Shown here piece by piece: positions 6,329 through 13,870 of a stretch of 17,305 nt of DNA; positions within the stretch are counted from its first letter, which is position 1; the number at the start of each line of letters is the position of its first letter. The notes beneath the pieces are model-generated. The model was not told the DNA's origin. It saw only the letters and a list, made by a program, of their open reading frames with translations, and did no database searches. Origin of the DNA: an uncultured bacterium (lineage in GTDB: Bacteria; Bacillota_I; Bacilli_A; RF39; UBA660); NCBI GenBank assembly GCA_905216155.1, contig CAJMSU010000025.1:1-17305 (forward strand). The letters are read 5' to 3'. The translations under genes were made by a program, and so were the position numbers.

Positions 6329-7453
6329 GTGAAAAAAAGTTATATAAAGATAGTTATATTACAATTATTATCATTAATTTTATTTATAAGTATTATGTTA
6401 TTTGATCGTGAAATTAATATTAATGCTATTTTGTTATCATTATCTATTTTGTTTTTAGTCTTATTATTCCTATTTGGGTATGAAAAAAATAATCATAGAT
6501 ATCGAAAAGATATAATTATTAATATTATAATTTTAATGATAAGTTATTATTTAGTTATATATGTTTTTGGACTTAGGATTGGTTATATAAAAAATATTTT
6601 TTTTACGTCGATTGGTACTGTTTTAAAGAATGTTATTCCTATATCTATGTTAATAATATTAGAAGAGTTAGTGAGATATGAAATAGTAACAAAAGGTAAT
6701 AAAAATAAGTTTATTATGTTTTTGACAATATTGATTTTTGTTATTTTAGATATTTTGGTGTCACTAAATCAATATAACTTTTCTGATTTGCCAAATATTA
6801 TACTATTTATAATAGCAACTATAATACCTAGTATTTTTAGAAATTTGTCTTTATCATATATTGTATATAAAGTAGGGTATAAGGCTACAGTGGTATATCA
6901 ATTATTTAGACAGATTCCTATCTATTTGCTACCATTCTATCCAAATTTAGGTATGTACTTAAATACAATGATAGATATAGTTTTTAGTTTTATAATCCTT
7001 TCTTTTACATATTTTTCTACAACTAAACATAAGAATAATTTTGTAGAAAATAATAGAGAAAAAAATGTTTTATCTACATTAATATTGTTATTATTAATTT
7101 GTATTATTTGCTTAAATAGTGGAAAATTTAATTATTATGGGTTGGTTATAATGTCAAATTCTATGCAACCAAGTATATCAAGAGGTAATATTGTTATTGT
7201 AGAGAAAATTGATAATAAGAAAGATCCTGAAATAGGGGATATATTAGTATTTAAAAATGATATTAATAAGATAGTTGTACATAGATTAGTAGAGGTAAAT
7301 AAAAATAAATATTATTATACAAAGGGTGATAACAATAGAATAAAAGATACATATGTTGTAAAAAGAAAAGACATTAGTGGAAAAGTTGTATTATCTATTC
7401 CACTGATAGGTTATCCAACATTATGGATAAAAGAAGCTATAAGTGGGAAGTGA
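6329..7453 (+). CDS. SipW-type signal peptidase I with polytopic N-terminal domain (module 1)
   Basis: This is a membrane serine peptidase, likely of the S26B (SipW/ER-type) family, that should remove the signal segment of the upstream fibre protein. It has 374 aa. The catalytic part is at about 249-374: one transmembrane segment (249-268), then VIMSNSMQPS with nucleophile S278, the GDILVFKN strand (303-310), VVHRLV with H318 as general base in place of the Lys of bacterial type I peptidases, and TKGDNN (331-336). Unusually, it is preceded by about 240 residues with seven to eight further membrane segments (for example 7-26, 31-50, 61-81, 95-113, 128-146, 155-172, 212-230). This part includes EELVRYE (112-118), LSYIVYKVGY (175-184) and PNLGMYLNTMI (205-215), shared with the second module's peptidase. 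SipW itself is about 190 aa. The start is GTG 6329 after TAGGAGAAA. Confidence 0.85.
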   Translation: MKKSYIKIVILQLLSLILFISIMLFDREININAILLSLSILFLVLLFLFGYEKNNHRYRKDIIINIIILMISYYLVIYVFGLRIGYIKNIFFTSIGTVLKNVIPISMLIILEELVRYEIVTKGNKNKFIMFLTILIFVILDILVSLNQYNFSDLPNIILFIIATIIPSIFRNLSLSYIVYKVGYKATVVYQLFRQIPIYLLPFYPNLGMYLNTMIDIVFSFIILSFTYFSTTKHKNNFVENNREKNVLSTLILLLLICIICLNSGKFNYYGLVIMSNSMQPSISRGNIVIVEKIDNKKDPEIGDILVFKNDINKIVVHRLVEVNKNKYYYTKGDNNRIKDTYVVKRKDISGKVVLSIPLIGYPTLWIKEAISGK

Positions 7454-7457
7454 TTTT

Positions 7458-8534
7458 ATGGATGATAATATTGAAACTCTTGAAATACCTGAAGAGAATA
7501 TTATTAATAAAAAAAATAACTATAGGAAAATTATTGTATATACAATTAGTATATTATTGTTGTTTGTATTATTTATATTTTTACTAAAAAATAGTATTGA
7601 ATTAAATTCTTATGAAATGTTAAATTATAATGAAAGTGGTAATATTGATTACAAGGTGTTTTTAAAAGAAAATAATTATTATCAAGAAAAATATTTAACA
7701 AAAAATAATAAATATATAGCAGATTTGATAGATAAAATAGAAATTAATTATAATTATAGTCTGGCATTTAATAAGGCTGTAGATTGCATTAATAACTATT
7801 ATATTGATTCTGAGGTGGTAGTTCGTGACATTGATAATCCTCAGAAAACAATTTATAAAAATAGAGAAAAACTTATTAAAAATAAAACTGTAAACTATAA
7901 AAATAGTAAGGTTGTTAATTTGATGCAGAGCATTGATATTGATTATAATAAATATAATAAAATAGCAGAATCTTTTAAAAAAGAATATCAACTTGCATCT
8001 AATAGTTATTTGAAGGTTTATTTATATACTGATACTAATTATCGATATTACAAATTTTTAGATAATAAAGTAGAAAATGGTATGCTCATGATATCAATAC
8101 CTTTGGCTACTAAAACAATAGATATTAATACTTATGATAAAGAAAGTAATAGTAATAGGGTTATAAAGGAAAAAACTGGTGTAAAAATTACTAATTATTT
8201 GTTATTATTTGTAGGCACCATTATATTTATATTAATAGTGTGCTTACTGATAATGCTATACAGAGAAATAAAATTTCAAAGAAGTAAAACATCTTCTTAT
8301 GAAAGAAAACTAAAGAAAATTATAAGAGAGTATGATAGAGTAATTGTTGAATCTACAAATTTGTATTCTGAAAAAGATTATAATATTATAGATGTTACAG
8401 AATTTTCTGAACTGTTAGATGTAAAAGAAGGAATCGATTCTCCGATAGTTCATTATGAGATTAATTCTAAAAAAAGTATTTTTACTATACGGGATAATAA
8501 TGATTTATATAGATATATTTTAGAAGAAAAATAA
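7458..8534 (+). CDS. DUF5305-like two-span membrane protein (module 1)
   Basis: This protein has 358 aa. Residues 1-23 are acidic and cytosolic; transmembrane segments lie at 24-44 and 247-268. Between them is an extracytoplasmic domain of about 200 residues, rich in Tyr, Asn and Lys (SGNIDYKVFLKENNYY at 60-75; IEINYNYSLAF at 94-104). The C-terminal cytoplasmic part (about 270-358) begins with a basic helix and contains EYDRVIVE (291-298), a strand-helix DVTEFSELLDV (312-322) and a final IFTIRDNNDLYRYIL. This layout and the SipW neighbour fit DUF5305-family proteins, recalled from family knowledge and not searched. The C-terminal part is recognisably repeated in the 16891 protein. The function is unknown; it is possibly a partner of the peptidase or fibre. 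The start is ATG 7458 with GGGAAG at 7445-7450, overlapping the upstream stop. An upstream GTG (7443) is less likely. Confidence 0.75.
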   Translation: MDDNIETLEIPEENIINKKNNYRKIIVYTISILLLFVLFIFLLKNSIELNSYEMLNYNESGNIDYKVFLKENNYYQEKYLTKNNKYIADLIDKIEINYNYSLAFNKAVDCINNYYIDSEVVVRDIDNPQKTIYKNREKLIKNKTVNYKNSKVVNLMQSIDIDYNKYNKIAESFKKEYQLASNSYLKVYLYTDTNYRYYKFLDNKVENGMLMISIPLATKTIDINTYDKESNSNRVIKEKTGVKITNYLLLFVGTIIFILIVCLLIMLYREIKFQRSKTSSYERKLKKIIREYDRVIVESTNLYSEKDYNIIDVTEFSELLDVKEGIDSPIVHYEINSKKSIFTIRDNNDLYRYILEEK

Positions 8535-8536
8535 AA

Positions 8537-8570
8537 AAGGTATAATGAAATAATTTATACCTTATTTTTT
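8537..8570. terminator. Bidirectional terminator between convergent genes
   Basis: AAGGTATAA (8537-8545) pairs perfectly with TTATACCTT (8555-8563) across a 9-nt loop. An A run lies to the left and T6 to the right (8565-8570), so it works on both strands. The stop codon of the minus-strand gene lies inside the right arm. Confidence 0.85.
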
Positions 8571-8884
8571 ATTGGTAAAACTTCATTTACTTTGAAATTT
8601 TTTACTGTACCAATAGGTAGAAAATATATATTGTATACTTTTCTTTTTGGCCAAATTCTTTTTTCACTAGGAAAATCATTATACATATATAAGATTTTAT
8701 TATTTTTATCTGTAAGTATAATATCAACTCTTTGACATAAAAAGTCAGTAGTAATGGTTTTCTTTTTAGGAAACATAACACCATAATCAATTGGTTCTAA
8801 TACAAATTTTAGTCCTTTAAATCTTTTCCAAAAAGAGTCTAATTTTATAATTTTAATTTTTTTATTTTTAACTTTTAAATACAT
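8555..8884 (-). CDS. DUF192-like protein (cytoplasmic form)
   Basis: This 109-aa protein resembles the DUF192 family of small beta-rich proteins whose function is unknown. The fit is a basic helix FWKRFKGLKF where the family has an R-GLM motif, then YGVMFPKKK, TDFLCQRVDIILTDKNNKIL matching the T-x-plD-iFlD-x-x-g-I core, and a YFLPIGTVKNFKV segment matching the family's lPaG end. Most DUF192 proteins carry a signal or lipobox; none is visible here. The start is placed at 8884 because AAGGTG lies 9 nt upstream and an extended -10 (TGaTACAAT) covers an earlier in-frame ATG at 8917, which cannot then be the start. It is monocistronic, convergent with module 1 and divergent from the deacetylase-like gene. 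Confidence 0.7.
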   Translation of the reverse strand: MYLKVKNKKIKIIKLDSFWKRFKGLKFVLEPIDYGVMFPKKKTITTDFLCQRVDIILTDKNNKILYMYNDFPSEKRIWPKRKVYNIYFLPIGTVKNFKVNEVLPIKNKV

Positions 8885-8907
8885 AATAATCAACACCTTA
8901 TATATAG

Positions 8908-8916
8908 ATTGTATCA
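8908..8916 (-). promoter_or_regulatory. Extended -10 promoter for the DUF192-like gene
   Basis: On the minus strand TGaTACAAT occupies 8916-8908. A TTGAAC further upstream is spaced too far (23 bp) to be a standard -35. Transcription would start near 8900, just before the ribosome binding site of the 8884 start. Confidence 0.5.
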
Positions 8917-8981
8917 TAAATAAATATAATAAAATAGTTCAAAAAATAGATAAGTAATCATATATTTTTGTAGGTGAACAT

Positions 8982-9836
8982 ATGAAAAATAAAGTATATC
9001 AAATATTAGGTGTAATTGTTTTAATGTTATTTAGTTTTTATTATACAGATAAATCCATAGATATAATAAGACAAACTGATCCAATTATGAGAGAAATTAA
9101 GGCAACTAATAAAAAATATAGAACTAAATCGGTGAGTGCTAAGGTTAAGGGAAATACAGTAATACCTGGATTAAATGGTGTTGATATTGATTATAATAAA
9201 AGTTATAAAAAGATGAAAAAATATGGTACATATAATGAGAGCCTTACGGTTTTTAAAGAAACAAAACCAAAGGTATCTATAAATGATACATATGATAAAT
9301 ATGTAATTAGTGGTAATACGGAAAAAAGAAGTGTTGCTTTGGTATTTAAAGTAGAAAAAAATTCTAATGTTGATCAAATATTAAATATATTAGAAAAGGA
9401 AAATATAGATGCTACTATGTTTATTGATGGATTATGGCTTGAAAATAATTTAGATAGGGTAATGAATAGAAAAAATATAGAATTTGAAATACTTAATTAT
9501 GATTCTTCATATAATGAAATTTATTTTAAATCAGCAATAAATTATTTAAATAATGTAATTGGAACTCCGGCTAAATATTGTTATGCTGATTATGATAATA
9601 AGGAAGTAATTGATTTATGTCAAAAATTAAAATTACATACAATTATTCCAACTCTTAAAACAGGAAATTTTCCATATAAGGAAATAAAAAATAAATTAAG
9701 TAATGCATCAATTATTTCGTTACCTGTAAATAGTTCTACAGAAATAGAGTTAAAAGTAGTAATTGATTATATAAAATCTAAAGGATATAATATAGAAAAA
9801 TTAGATTTATTACTTAGTGAAAATAATGAAAAGTGA
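8982..9836 (+). CDS. Polysaccharide-deacetylase-fold protein without catalytic residues
   Basis: This 284-aa, probably membrane-anchored protein has one hydrophobic segment at 6-22 and its domain outside. Residues 60-100 contain IPGLNGVDIDYNKSYKKM, a segment often found ahead of NodB-type domains. Residues about 115-280 follow the NodB deacetylase order: VALVFKVEKN (118-127) where active enzymes have TFDDG; ATMFIDGLWLENN (144-156), the well-kept ATFF-x-x-G strand; EFEILNYDSSYN (167-178) where the metal-binding H-x3-H lies; and ASIISLPVN (242-250) where the I-L-LHD motif lies. All metal and base residues are replaced, so this is probably a pseudoenzyme, perhaps a wall-glycan binding or regulatory protein. 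TAGGTGA at 8971-8977 is a weak ribosome binding site. It ends with TGA. Confidence 0.8.
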   Translation: MKNKVYQILGVIVLMLFSFYYTDKSIDIIRQTDPIMREIKATNKKYRTKSVSAKVKGNTVIPGLNGVDIDYNKSYKKMKKYGTYNESLTVFKETKPKVSINDTYDKYVISGNTEKRSVALVFKVEKNSNVDQILNILEKENIDATMFIDGLWLENNLDRVMNRKNIEFEILNYDSSYNEIYFKSAINYLNNVIGTPAKYCYADYDNKEVIDLCQKLKLHTIIPTLKTGNFPYKEIKNKLSNASIISLPVNSSTEIELKVVIDYIKSKGYNIEKLDLLLSENNEK

Positions 9837-9890
9837 TATTTTATTGATATATATGACTATTAAATGGCTCTATTATTAAGATAAATTAAC

Positions 9891-9916
9891 AAAAAAGTTG
9901 TTCGAACAACTTTTTT
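9891..9916. terminator. 26-bp perfect palindrome, bidirectional terminator upstream of smc
   Basis: The palindrome is centred on TTCGAA (9901-9906), with GTTGTT/AACAAC arms and flanking A6/T6, so it can terminate on both strands. It also overlaps the likely -35 of the smc promoter (TTGTTC, 9898-9903), so a dual role as operator is possible. The stretch 9837-9890 holds nothing recognisable. Confidence 0.75.
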
Positions 9917-9926
9917 ATAGTATAAT
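9898..9926 (+). promoter_or_regulatory. Promoter of smc
   Basis: A consensus TATAAT (9921-9926) lies 17 bp after a poor -35, TTGTTC (9898-9903). The -35 is inside the palindrome. The ribosome binding site GGTGAG (9933-9938) precedes ATG 9945. Confidence 0.6.
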
Positions 9927-9944
9927 TAACATGGTGAGTAAAAT

Positions 9945-12902
9945 ATGTACTTAAAACAAATAATAACAACAGGATTTAAATCTTTTGCAGATAAACTAGA
10001 TATAAAACTTGATGATAAAATTACTTGTATAGTAGGGCCTAATGGTTCTGGAAAAAGTAATGTTGTAGATGCTGTTAGATGGGTGTTAGGAGAACAATCA
10101 GTAAAGTCTCTTCGTGGAGAAGGCTCTATGAGTGATGTAATATTTTCAGGAAGTAAAAGTAGAAATGCTCTTAATGTAGCGTCAGTAGAGTTAATATTTG
10201 ATAATGAAGATCATTTTTTAAATGTTCCATATACAGAAATTTCTATAAAAAGACGTGTATATAGAAGTGGGGAAAATGAATATTTTTTAAACGGTGAAAG
10301 ATGTAGATTAAAGGATTTAACTAATTTATTAATAGATTCAGGAATGGGTAAGGAATCTTTTAATATAATATCTCAAGGTGAAGTTGAAAAAATTCTTAGT
10401 AATTCAGCAGTTGATAGAAGAGTTATTTTTGAAGAAGCTGCAGGTATTTTAAAGTATAAAAAAAGAAAAGAAGAAGCTTTGAGAAAATTAGATAGAACTC
10501 ATAATAATTTAGATAGAGTAAATGATATTATTGCTGAACTTGAGTTACAAGTAGAACCTTTAAGAATACAAAGTGAAAAGGCTAAGGAGTATTTAGATAA
10601 TAAAAAAGGTTTAGATAATTATGAAGTTGCTCTTCTTGCTTATGATATAGAAAATAGTAGTAATGAATTAGAAATTCTTAAATCTGAAAAAGAAAAATTA
10701 GATAAAGAAATTGTAAATATAAATGCTAAGACATCAAAAAATGATGCTCAATATATTAGTGATTCTAATACTTTAGAAAAAAAAGAATTAGAAAGTAAGA
10801 AATTAAATCAAGAATTATTAGAGATAACAAAAGAAGTAGAAAAATTAAATGGTGAAAGAAAGCTTTTAAAAGAAAGAAGTAAAAATAATAAGGAAGATGA
10901 TTTATTAAAAGAAAATATTAGAAAAATATTAGAAGAAAAAGAAGATTTAGTTAGTAGATTAGAGTTAAAAAAAGAAGAGTTAGAAGAAATTATAAAAAAG
11001 GCTAAAGTAGAAGAAGAAAATTCTAATACATTAAAAGAGAAAATAAAAAAATTAAAATCAAAACAAAATATGCTAATGGTTGATTATTCTTCACATGATA
11101 GAAAAATTATTTCTATAAAGAATGAAATAGATGTTTTAAAAAGACAAATTGAAGAGGGTGGAGATTTACCAAATAGTGTAAGAAGTGTTTTAAAGTCATC
11201 TTCTCTTTCTGGAATATATAATACTATAGGTAATGTTTTATCAGCAAGAGATGAGTATATAAATGCTCTTAATATAGCAATATCAGCTAATAAAAATTTT
11301 ATAATAACAAAAGATGAATTATCAGCAAAACAAGCTATTAATTACTTAAAAGATAATCATAAGGGACGTGCTACATTCTTTCCATTAACTGTTATAAAAG
11401 AAAGATATGTAGATAAAGACACGTTAAAATTATTAGAGACAGATACATCATTTATTGGTGTTTTAAGTGATATAATCGAGTATGATAAAAGATATGAAAA
11501 TATAATTAAAAATCAATTTGGTACTATATTAGTTGTGGATGATATAGATAATGCCACTAGAATTTCTCATTTAATTAGATCAAGATATAAGATAGTAACA
11601 TTAGATGGAGATGTAGTAAATATAGGTGGATCTATGTCTGGAGGATCTATTTATAAAACAGGAAGTATTATAACGTTAAAACAAAATTTAAAATATAAAG
11701 AGGATACTTTATCTTTACTTAATAAGGAAAAAGAAGAAATTGATATAGAATTAAAAGATGTAAATTCTAATATAATGAAGTTACAAGATAATGATTTTAC
11801 AATTTCTAAAAACAAAGTAAATCTTAAGGAATTATATGATAATAAATCTAATGAAATAAAGAAATTAGAAGATAGTCTTGAGGAGATTAATGCTAATTGG
11901 AATAGTTTGAATGCTATAAAAAATAATACTTTAGATCAAAAAGAACAAGAATTAATTGAAATGTATCATAAGAAAAATACGGAAAAAGAATTAATTTCTA
12001 AGAAAATAGTATCACTTAGTGAAGAGATAGTTTCATTAAAAGAGGCAATAGATGAAAAGAGTGCTTTGGAGAAATTAAATAATAAAACTTTAAGGGATTT
12101 AGAAAAATCATCAAGGGAAAAAGAAATTATAATTAATAGATTAGATGTAAAAATTGATAATATGTTAAATATATTAAATAGTGACTATGAACTTACTTTT
12201 GAAAAAGCTAAAAAAGAGTATAAATTAGATATAGAGCCAGAAGAGGCTAGAGAAAAGGTTAGTACTTATAGAGCTAATATCAAAAGAATAGGTATGGTAA
12301 ATATTGCATCAATAGAAGAATATGAAAAGGTAAATACTAGATATATTTTCTTGACTAATCAAAGAGAAGATTTATTAAATGCAGAAGATACTTTACTTGA
12401 TATTATGAATGAGATGGATAGTGTTATGAAGGAAGAGTTTAGGGATACTTTTGAAAAGATACAAGAAGAGTTTAAAAAAGTATTTAAAGAGTTATTTGGT
12501 GGAGGAAATTCTGATTTGAAATTGACTAATCCAGATGATTTATTAACAACTGGAATAGAAATAGTAGCATCACCTCCAGGTAAGAAGTTAACAACAATTT
12601 CTTTATTGTCAGGAGGAGAAAAGACTCTAACAGCAATAAGTTTATTATTTGCAATATTAAATGTTAGAACAGTACCATTTTGTTTATTTGATGAGGTTGA
12701 GGCTGCGTTAGATGAAGCTAATGTTGATCAATTTGGTAAATATCTTAATCATTATAAAAATAAAACACAATTTTTAATAATTACACACAAGAAGAAAACA
12801 ATGGAATATGCTAATACATTATATGGAATTACTATGCAAGAGTCAGGTGTATCTAAACTTGTAAGTGTTAAATTAAATGAAATAGAAAAAGTTAATAATT
12901 AA
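9945..12902 (+). CDS. smc: Chromosome segregation/condensation ATPase SMC
   Basis: SMC is the ring-forming ATPase that, with ScpA/ScpB, compacts and segregates the chromosome. Residues 1-165 form the N-terminal ABC head half: GFKSFADK (10-17), Walker A GPNGSGKSN (31-39), and SQGEVE (143-148). Coiled coil 1 spans about 165-400 and the hinge about 405-578 (ALNIAISAN, GRATFFPL, GGSMSGGS). Coiled coil 2 spans about 578-815. The C-terminal head has GGGNSDLKL, signature LSGGEKTL (about 889-896), Walker B CLFDEVEAALDEAN, and ITHKK. The protein is 985 aa against about 1186 in B. subtilis. The missing length is in the arms (about 235 residues each), as in Mollicutes SMC proteins. scpA and scpB are not in the window. 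It is monocistronic between two bidirectional terminators. Confidence 0.97.
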   Translation: MYLKQIITTGFKSFADKLDIKLDDKITCIVGPNGSGKSNVVDAVRWVLGEQSVKSLRGEGSMSDVIFSGSKSRNALNVASVELIFDNEDHFLNVPYTEISIKRRVYRSGENEYFLNGERCRLKDLTNLLIDSGMGKESFNIISQGEVEKILSNSAVDRRVIFEEAAGILKYKKRKEEALRKLDRTHNNLDRVNDIIAELELQVEPLRIQSEKAKEYLDNKKGLDNYEVALLAYDIENSSNELEILKSEKEKLDKEIVNINAKTSKNDAQYISDSNTLEKKELESKKLNQELLEITKEVEKLNGERKLLKERSKNNKEDDLLKENIRKILEEKEDLVSRLELKKEELEEIIKKAKVEEENSNTLKEKIKKLKSKQNMLMVDYSSHDRKIISIKNEIDVLKRQIEEGGDLPNSVRSVLKSSSLSGIYNTIGNVLSARDEYINALNIAISANKNFIITKDELSAKQAINYLKDNHKGRATFFPLTVIKERYVDKDTLKLLETDTSFIGVLSDIIEYDKRYENIIKNQFGTILVVDDIDNATRISHLIRSRYKIVTLDGDVVNIGGSMSGGSIYKTGSIITLKQNLKYKEDTLSLLNKEKEEIDIELKDVNSNIMKLQDNDFTISKNKVNLKELYDNKSNEIKKLEDSLEEINANWNSLNAIKNNTLDQKEQELIEMYHKKNTEKELISKKIVSLSEEIVSLKEAIDEKSALEKLNNKTLRDLEKSSREKEIIINRLDVKIDNMLNILNSDYELTFEKAKKEYKLDIEPEEAREKVSTYRANIKRIGMVNIASIEEYEKVNTRYIFLTNQREDLLNAEDTLLDIMNEMDSVMKEEFRDTFEKIQEEFKKVFKELFGGGNSDLKLTNPDDLLTTGIEIVASPPGKKLTTISLLSGGEKTLTAISLLFAILNVRTVPFCLFDEVEAALDEANVDQFGKYLNHYKNKTQFLIITHKKKTMEYANTLYGITMQESGVSKLVSVKLNEIEKVNN

Positions 12903-12903
12903 A

Positions 12904-12938
12904 AAAGACTAGATGGCACGCATCTGGTCTTTGTTTTT
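12904..12938. terminator. Bidirectional terminator between smc and def
   Basis: AAAGACTAGATG (12904-12915) pairs with CATCTGGTCTTT (12921-12932), twelve pairs with one G-U and a 5-nt loop. An A run lies on the left and TGTTTTT on the right. It contains the def stop codon (12909-12911). Confidence 0.9.
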
Positions 12939-13457
12939 ATAAGGATTATTTTTATCAATATGATCAATAAATAAAATTCCATTTAAATGATCAAGTTCAT
13001 GTTGAAAGCAAATTGCAAGTTCTTCTCTAGCTCTAACATGGATTTTTCTTCCTTCCATATCATATGCTTCCATTGTACATCTGGCATATCTTGGAACTAT
13101 GCCTTCAACTTCACGATTAACACTTAGACATCCTTCACCCATTTCAACATATATCTTTTCTATAGAATTACTAATCATTTTAGGATTAATTAAAACGTAA
13201 GTTTCAAATTCACCTTCATCAAGTTCATTAACTACAACAAAATATCTTTTATTAACACCAAGTTGAATAGCAGAAAGACCCATACCTGGTCTAAGATCAT
13301 ATTTTTCAGCTATTTCTTCAATTTGTGAGTTTTTTAAATATTCTAACATTGTATTAATTAGATTTTTATCTTCTTTTGATAAGGGAAATTCTACTTCTTT
13401 ACTTACTTGTCTCAATCTTTTATCTTTTTCATCTAATATATCTTTTGTTTTTAACAC
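12909..13457 (-). CDS. def: Peptide deformylase
   Basis: This is an iron/zinc metalloprotease-fold enzyme that removes the formyl group from the initiator methionine of new proteins at the ribosome. At 182 aa it fits the type 2 (Gram-positive) length. All three motifs are present: GMGLSAIQLGV (family GxGxAAxQ, here with Ser for the first Ala), EGCLSV (metal-binding Cys), and QHELDHLNG (HExxH with two metal His and the catalytic Glu). The start is GTG at 13457, with GAGGTGG on the minus strand (13470-13464). An extended -10 lies at 13490-13482. The gene converges on smc and has its own promoter. Confidence 0.97.
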   Translation of the reverse strand: MLKTKDILDEKDKRLRQVSKEVEFPLSKEDKNLINTMLEYLKNSQIEEIAEKYDLRPGMGLSAIQLGVNKRYFVVVNELDEGEFETYVLINPKMISNSIEKIYVEMGEGCLSVNREVEGIVPRYARCTMEAYDMEGRKIHVRAREELAICFQHELDHLNGILFIDHIDKNNPYKNKDQMRAI

Positions 13458-13481
13458 TTATACCACCTCAATTGCAAATAT

Positions 13482-13490
13482 ATTTTACCA
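13482..13490 (-). promoter_or_regulatory. Extended -10 promoter for def
   Basis: TGgTAAAAT on the minus strand (13490-13482) lies about 12 bp upstream of the GAGGTGG ribosome binding site. No clear -35 is seen. Confidence 0.5.
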
Positions 13491-13545
13491 GAAAAAAGCT
13501 AAATTTAAAAGTCTAATTAGAAAATAAATTATTAAATTCCAAATT

Positions 13546-13569
13546 AAAAGCGTATATTAATACGCCTTT
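13546..13569 (-). terminator. Terminator of the YjcZ-like gene
   Basis: On the minus strand AAAGGCGTAT (13569-13560) pairs with ATACGCTTTT (13555-13546), ten pairs with one G-U and a 4-nt loop, followed by an AATTT stretch. It lies immediately after the small ORF's stop at 13572. Confidence 0.75.
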
Positions 13570-13571
13570 AA

Positions 13572-13733
13572 TTAAACAGCCCAACGACAACCGATTACAA
13601 TTACTAAAAGAATAAATAATACTAGAATAATTGCATATATAGAATTATTGTTGTTACCACAACTAGTAGGACAATAAGGCATTTGGTAATTTTGTCCTCC
13701 ACAACAAGAAGAGCCTCCACCGTAGTAATACAT
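13572..13733 (-). CDS. Small Gly/Cys-rich membrane peptide, YjcZ-like
   Basis: This 53-aa ORF starts MYYYGGGSSCCGGQ and ends with a hydrophobic helix (about 32-48) and GCRWAV. An almost perfect AAAGGAGG site sits 7 nt before the ATG and a dedicated terminator follows, so it is very likely real. The Gly/Tyr/Cys-rich head and the ILVLFILLVIVIG helix match the YjcZ-type small sporulation-associated membrane proteins of Bacilli. That is recalled from family knowledge and not searched. Five cysteines (10, 11, 21, 25, 49) are striking in so short a chain. A family link does not show that this organism sporulates. It lies upstream of def on the same strand, separated from it by its own terminator. 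Confidence 0.8.
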   Translation of the reverse strand: MYYYGGGSSCCGGQNYQMPYCPTSCGNNNNSIYAIILVLFILLVIVIGCRWAV

Positions 13734-13768
13734 AAATTTGCCTCCTTTACTTAATCTAATATATGGTA

Positions 13769-13780
13769 TGTAAATTTACA
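13769..13780. promoter_or_regulatory. 12-bp palindrome upstream of the YjcZ-like gene
   Basis: TGTAAATTTACA is a perfect palindrome located 36 bp upstream of the small gene's start, in the divergent region with the SEDS gene. It could be an operator. A clear promoter for the small gene was not resolved: the candidates TTGTAA and CATATATTA are ambiguous. Confidence 0.4.
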
Positions 13781-13838
13781 AAAAATGTTAATAAATTGAA
13801 TTCTAAAAAACGCAAATATTTAAAAATTAAAAAAATTA

Positions 13839-13847
13839 TGATATATT
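13839..13847 (+). promoter_or_regulatory. Extended -10 promoter of the SEDS gene
   Basis: TGaTATATT at 13839-13847, with a TTTAAA at a -35 position (13819-13824). GGAGTG (13859-13864) is the ribosome binding site for the TTG start. Confidence 0.5.
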
Positions 13848-13870
13848 AATAATAGAATGGAGTGATATAG

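Noticed and set aside
6662..6682. EELVRYE in the peptidase N-terminal domain as a CPBP/CAAX-protease motif
   Set aside because: CPBP motif 1 is EExxxR, with later conserved His motifs. Here the spacing is EExxR, the second copy has only one Glu, and no matching histidines are seen. Kept only as a conserved motif of unknown meaning.
7443..7457. GTG start for the DUF5305-like protein five codons upstream
   Set aside because: The likely ribosome binding site GGGAAG (7445-7450) would fall inside it; ATG 7458 is correctly spaced.
8885..8917. Upstream ATG for the DUF192-like gene
   Set aside because: It overlaps the extended -10 element and has no ribosome binding site. ATG 8884 has AAGGTG upstream.
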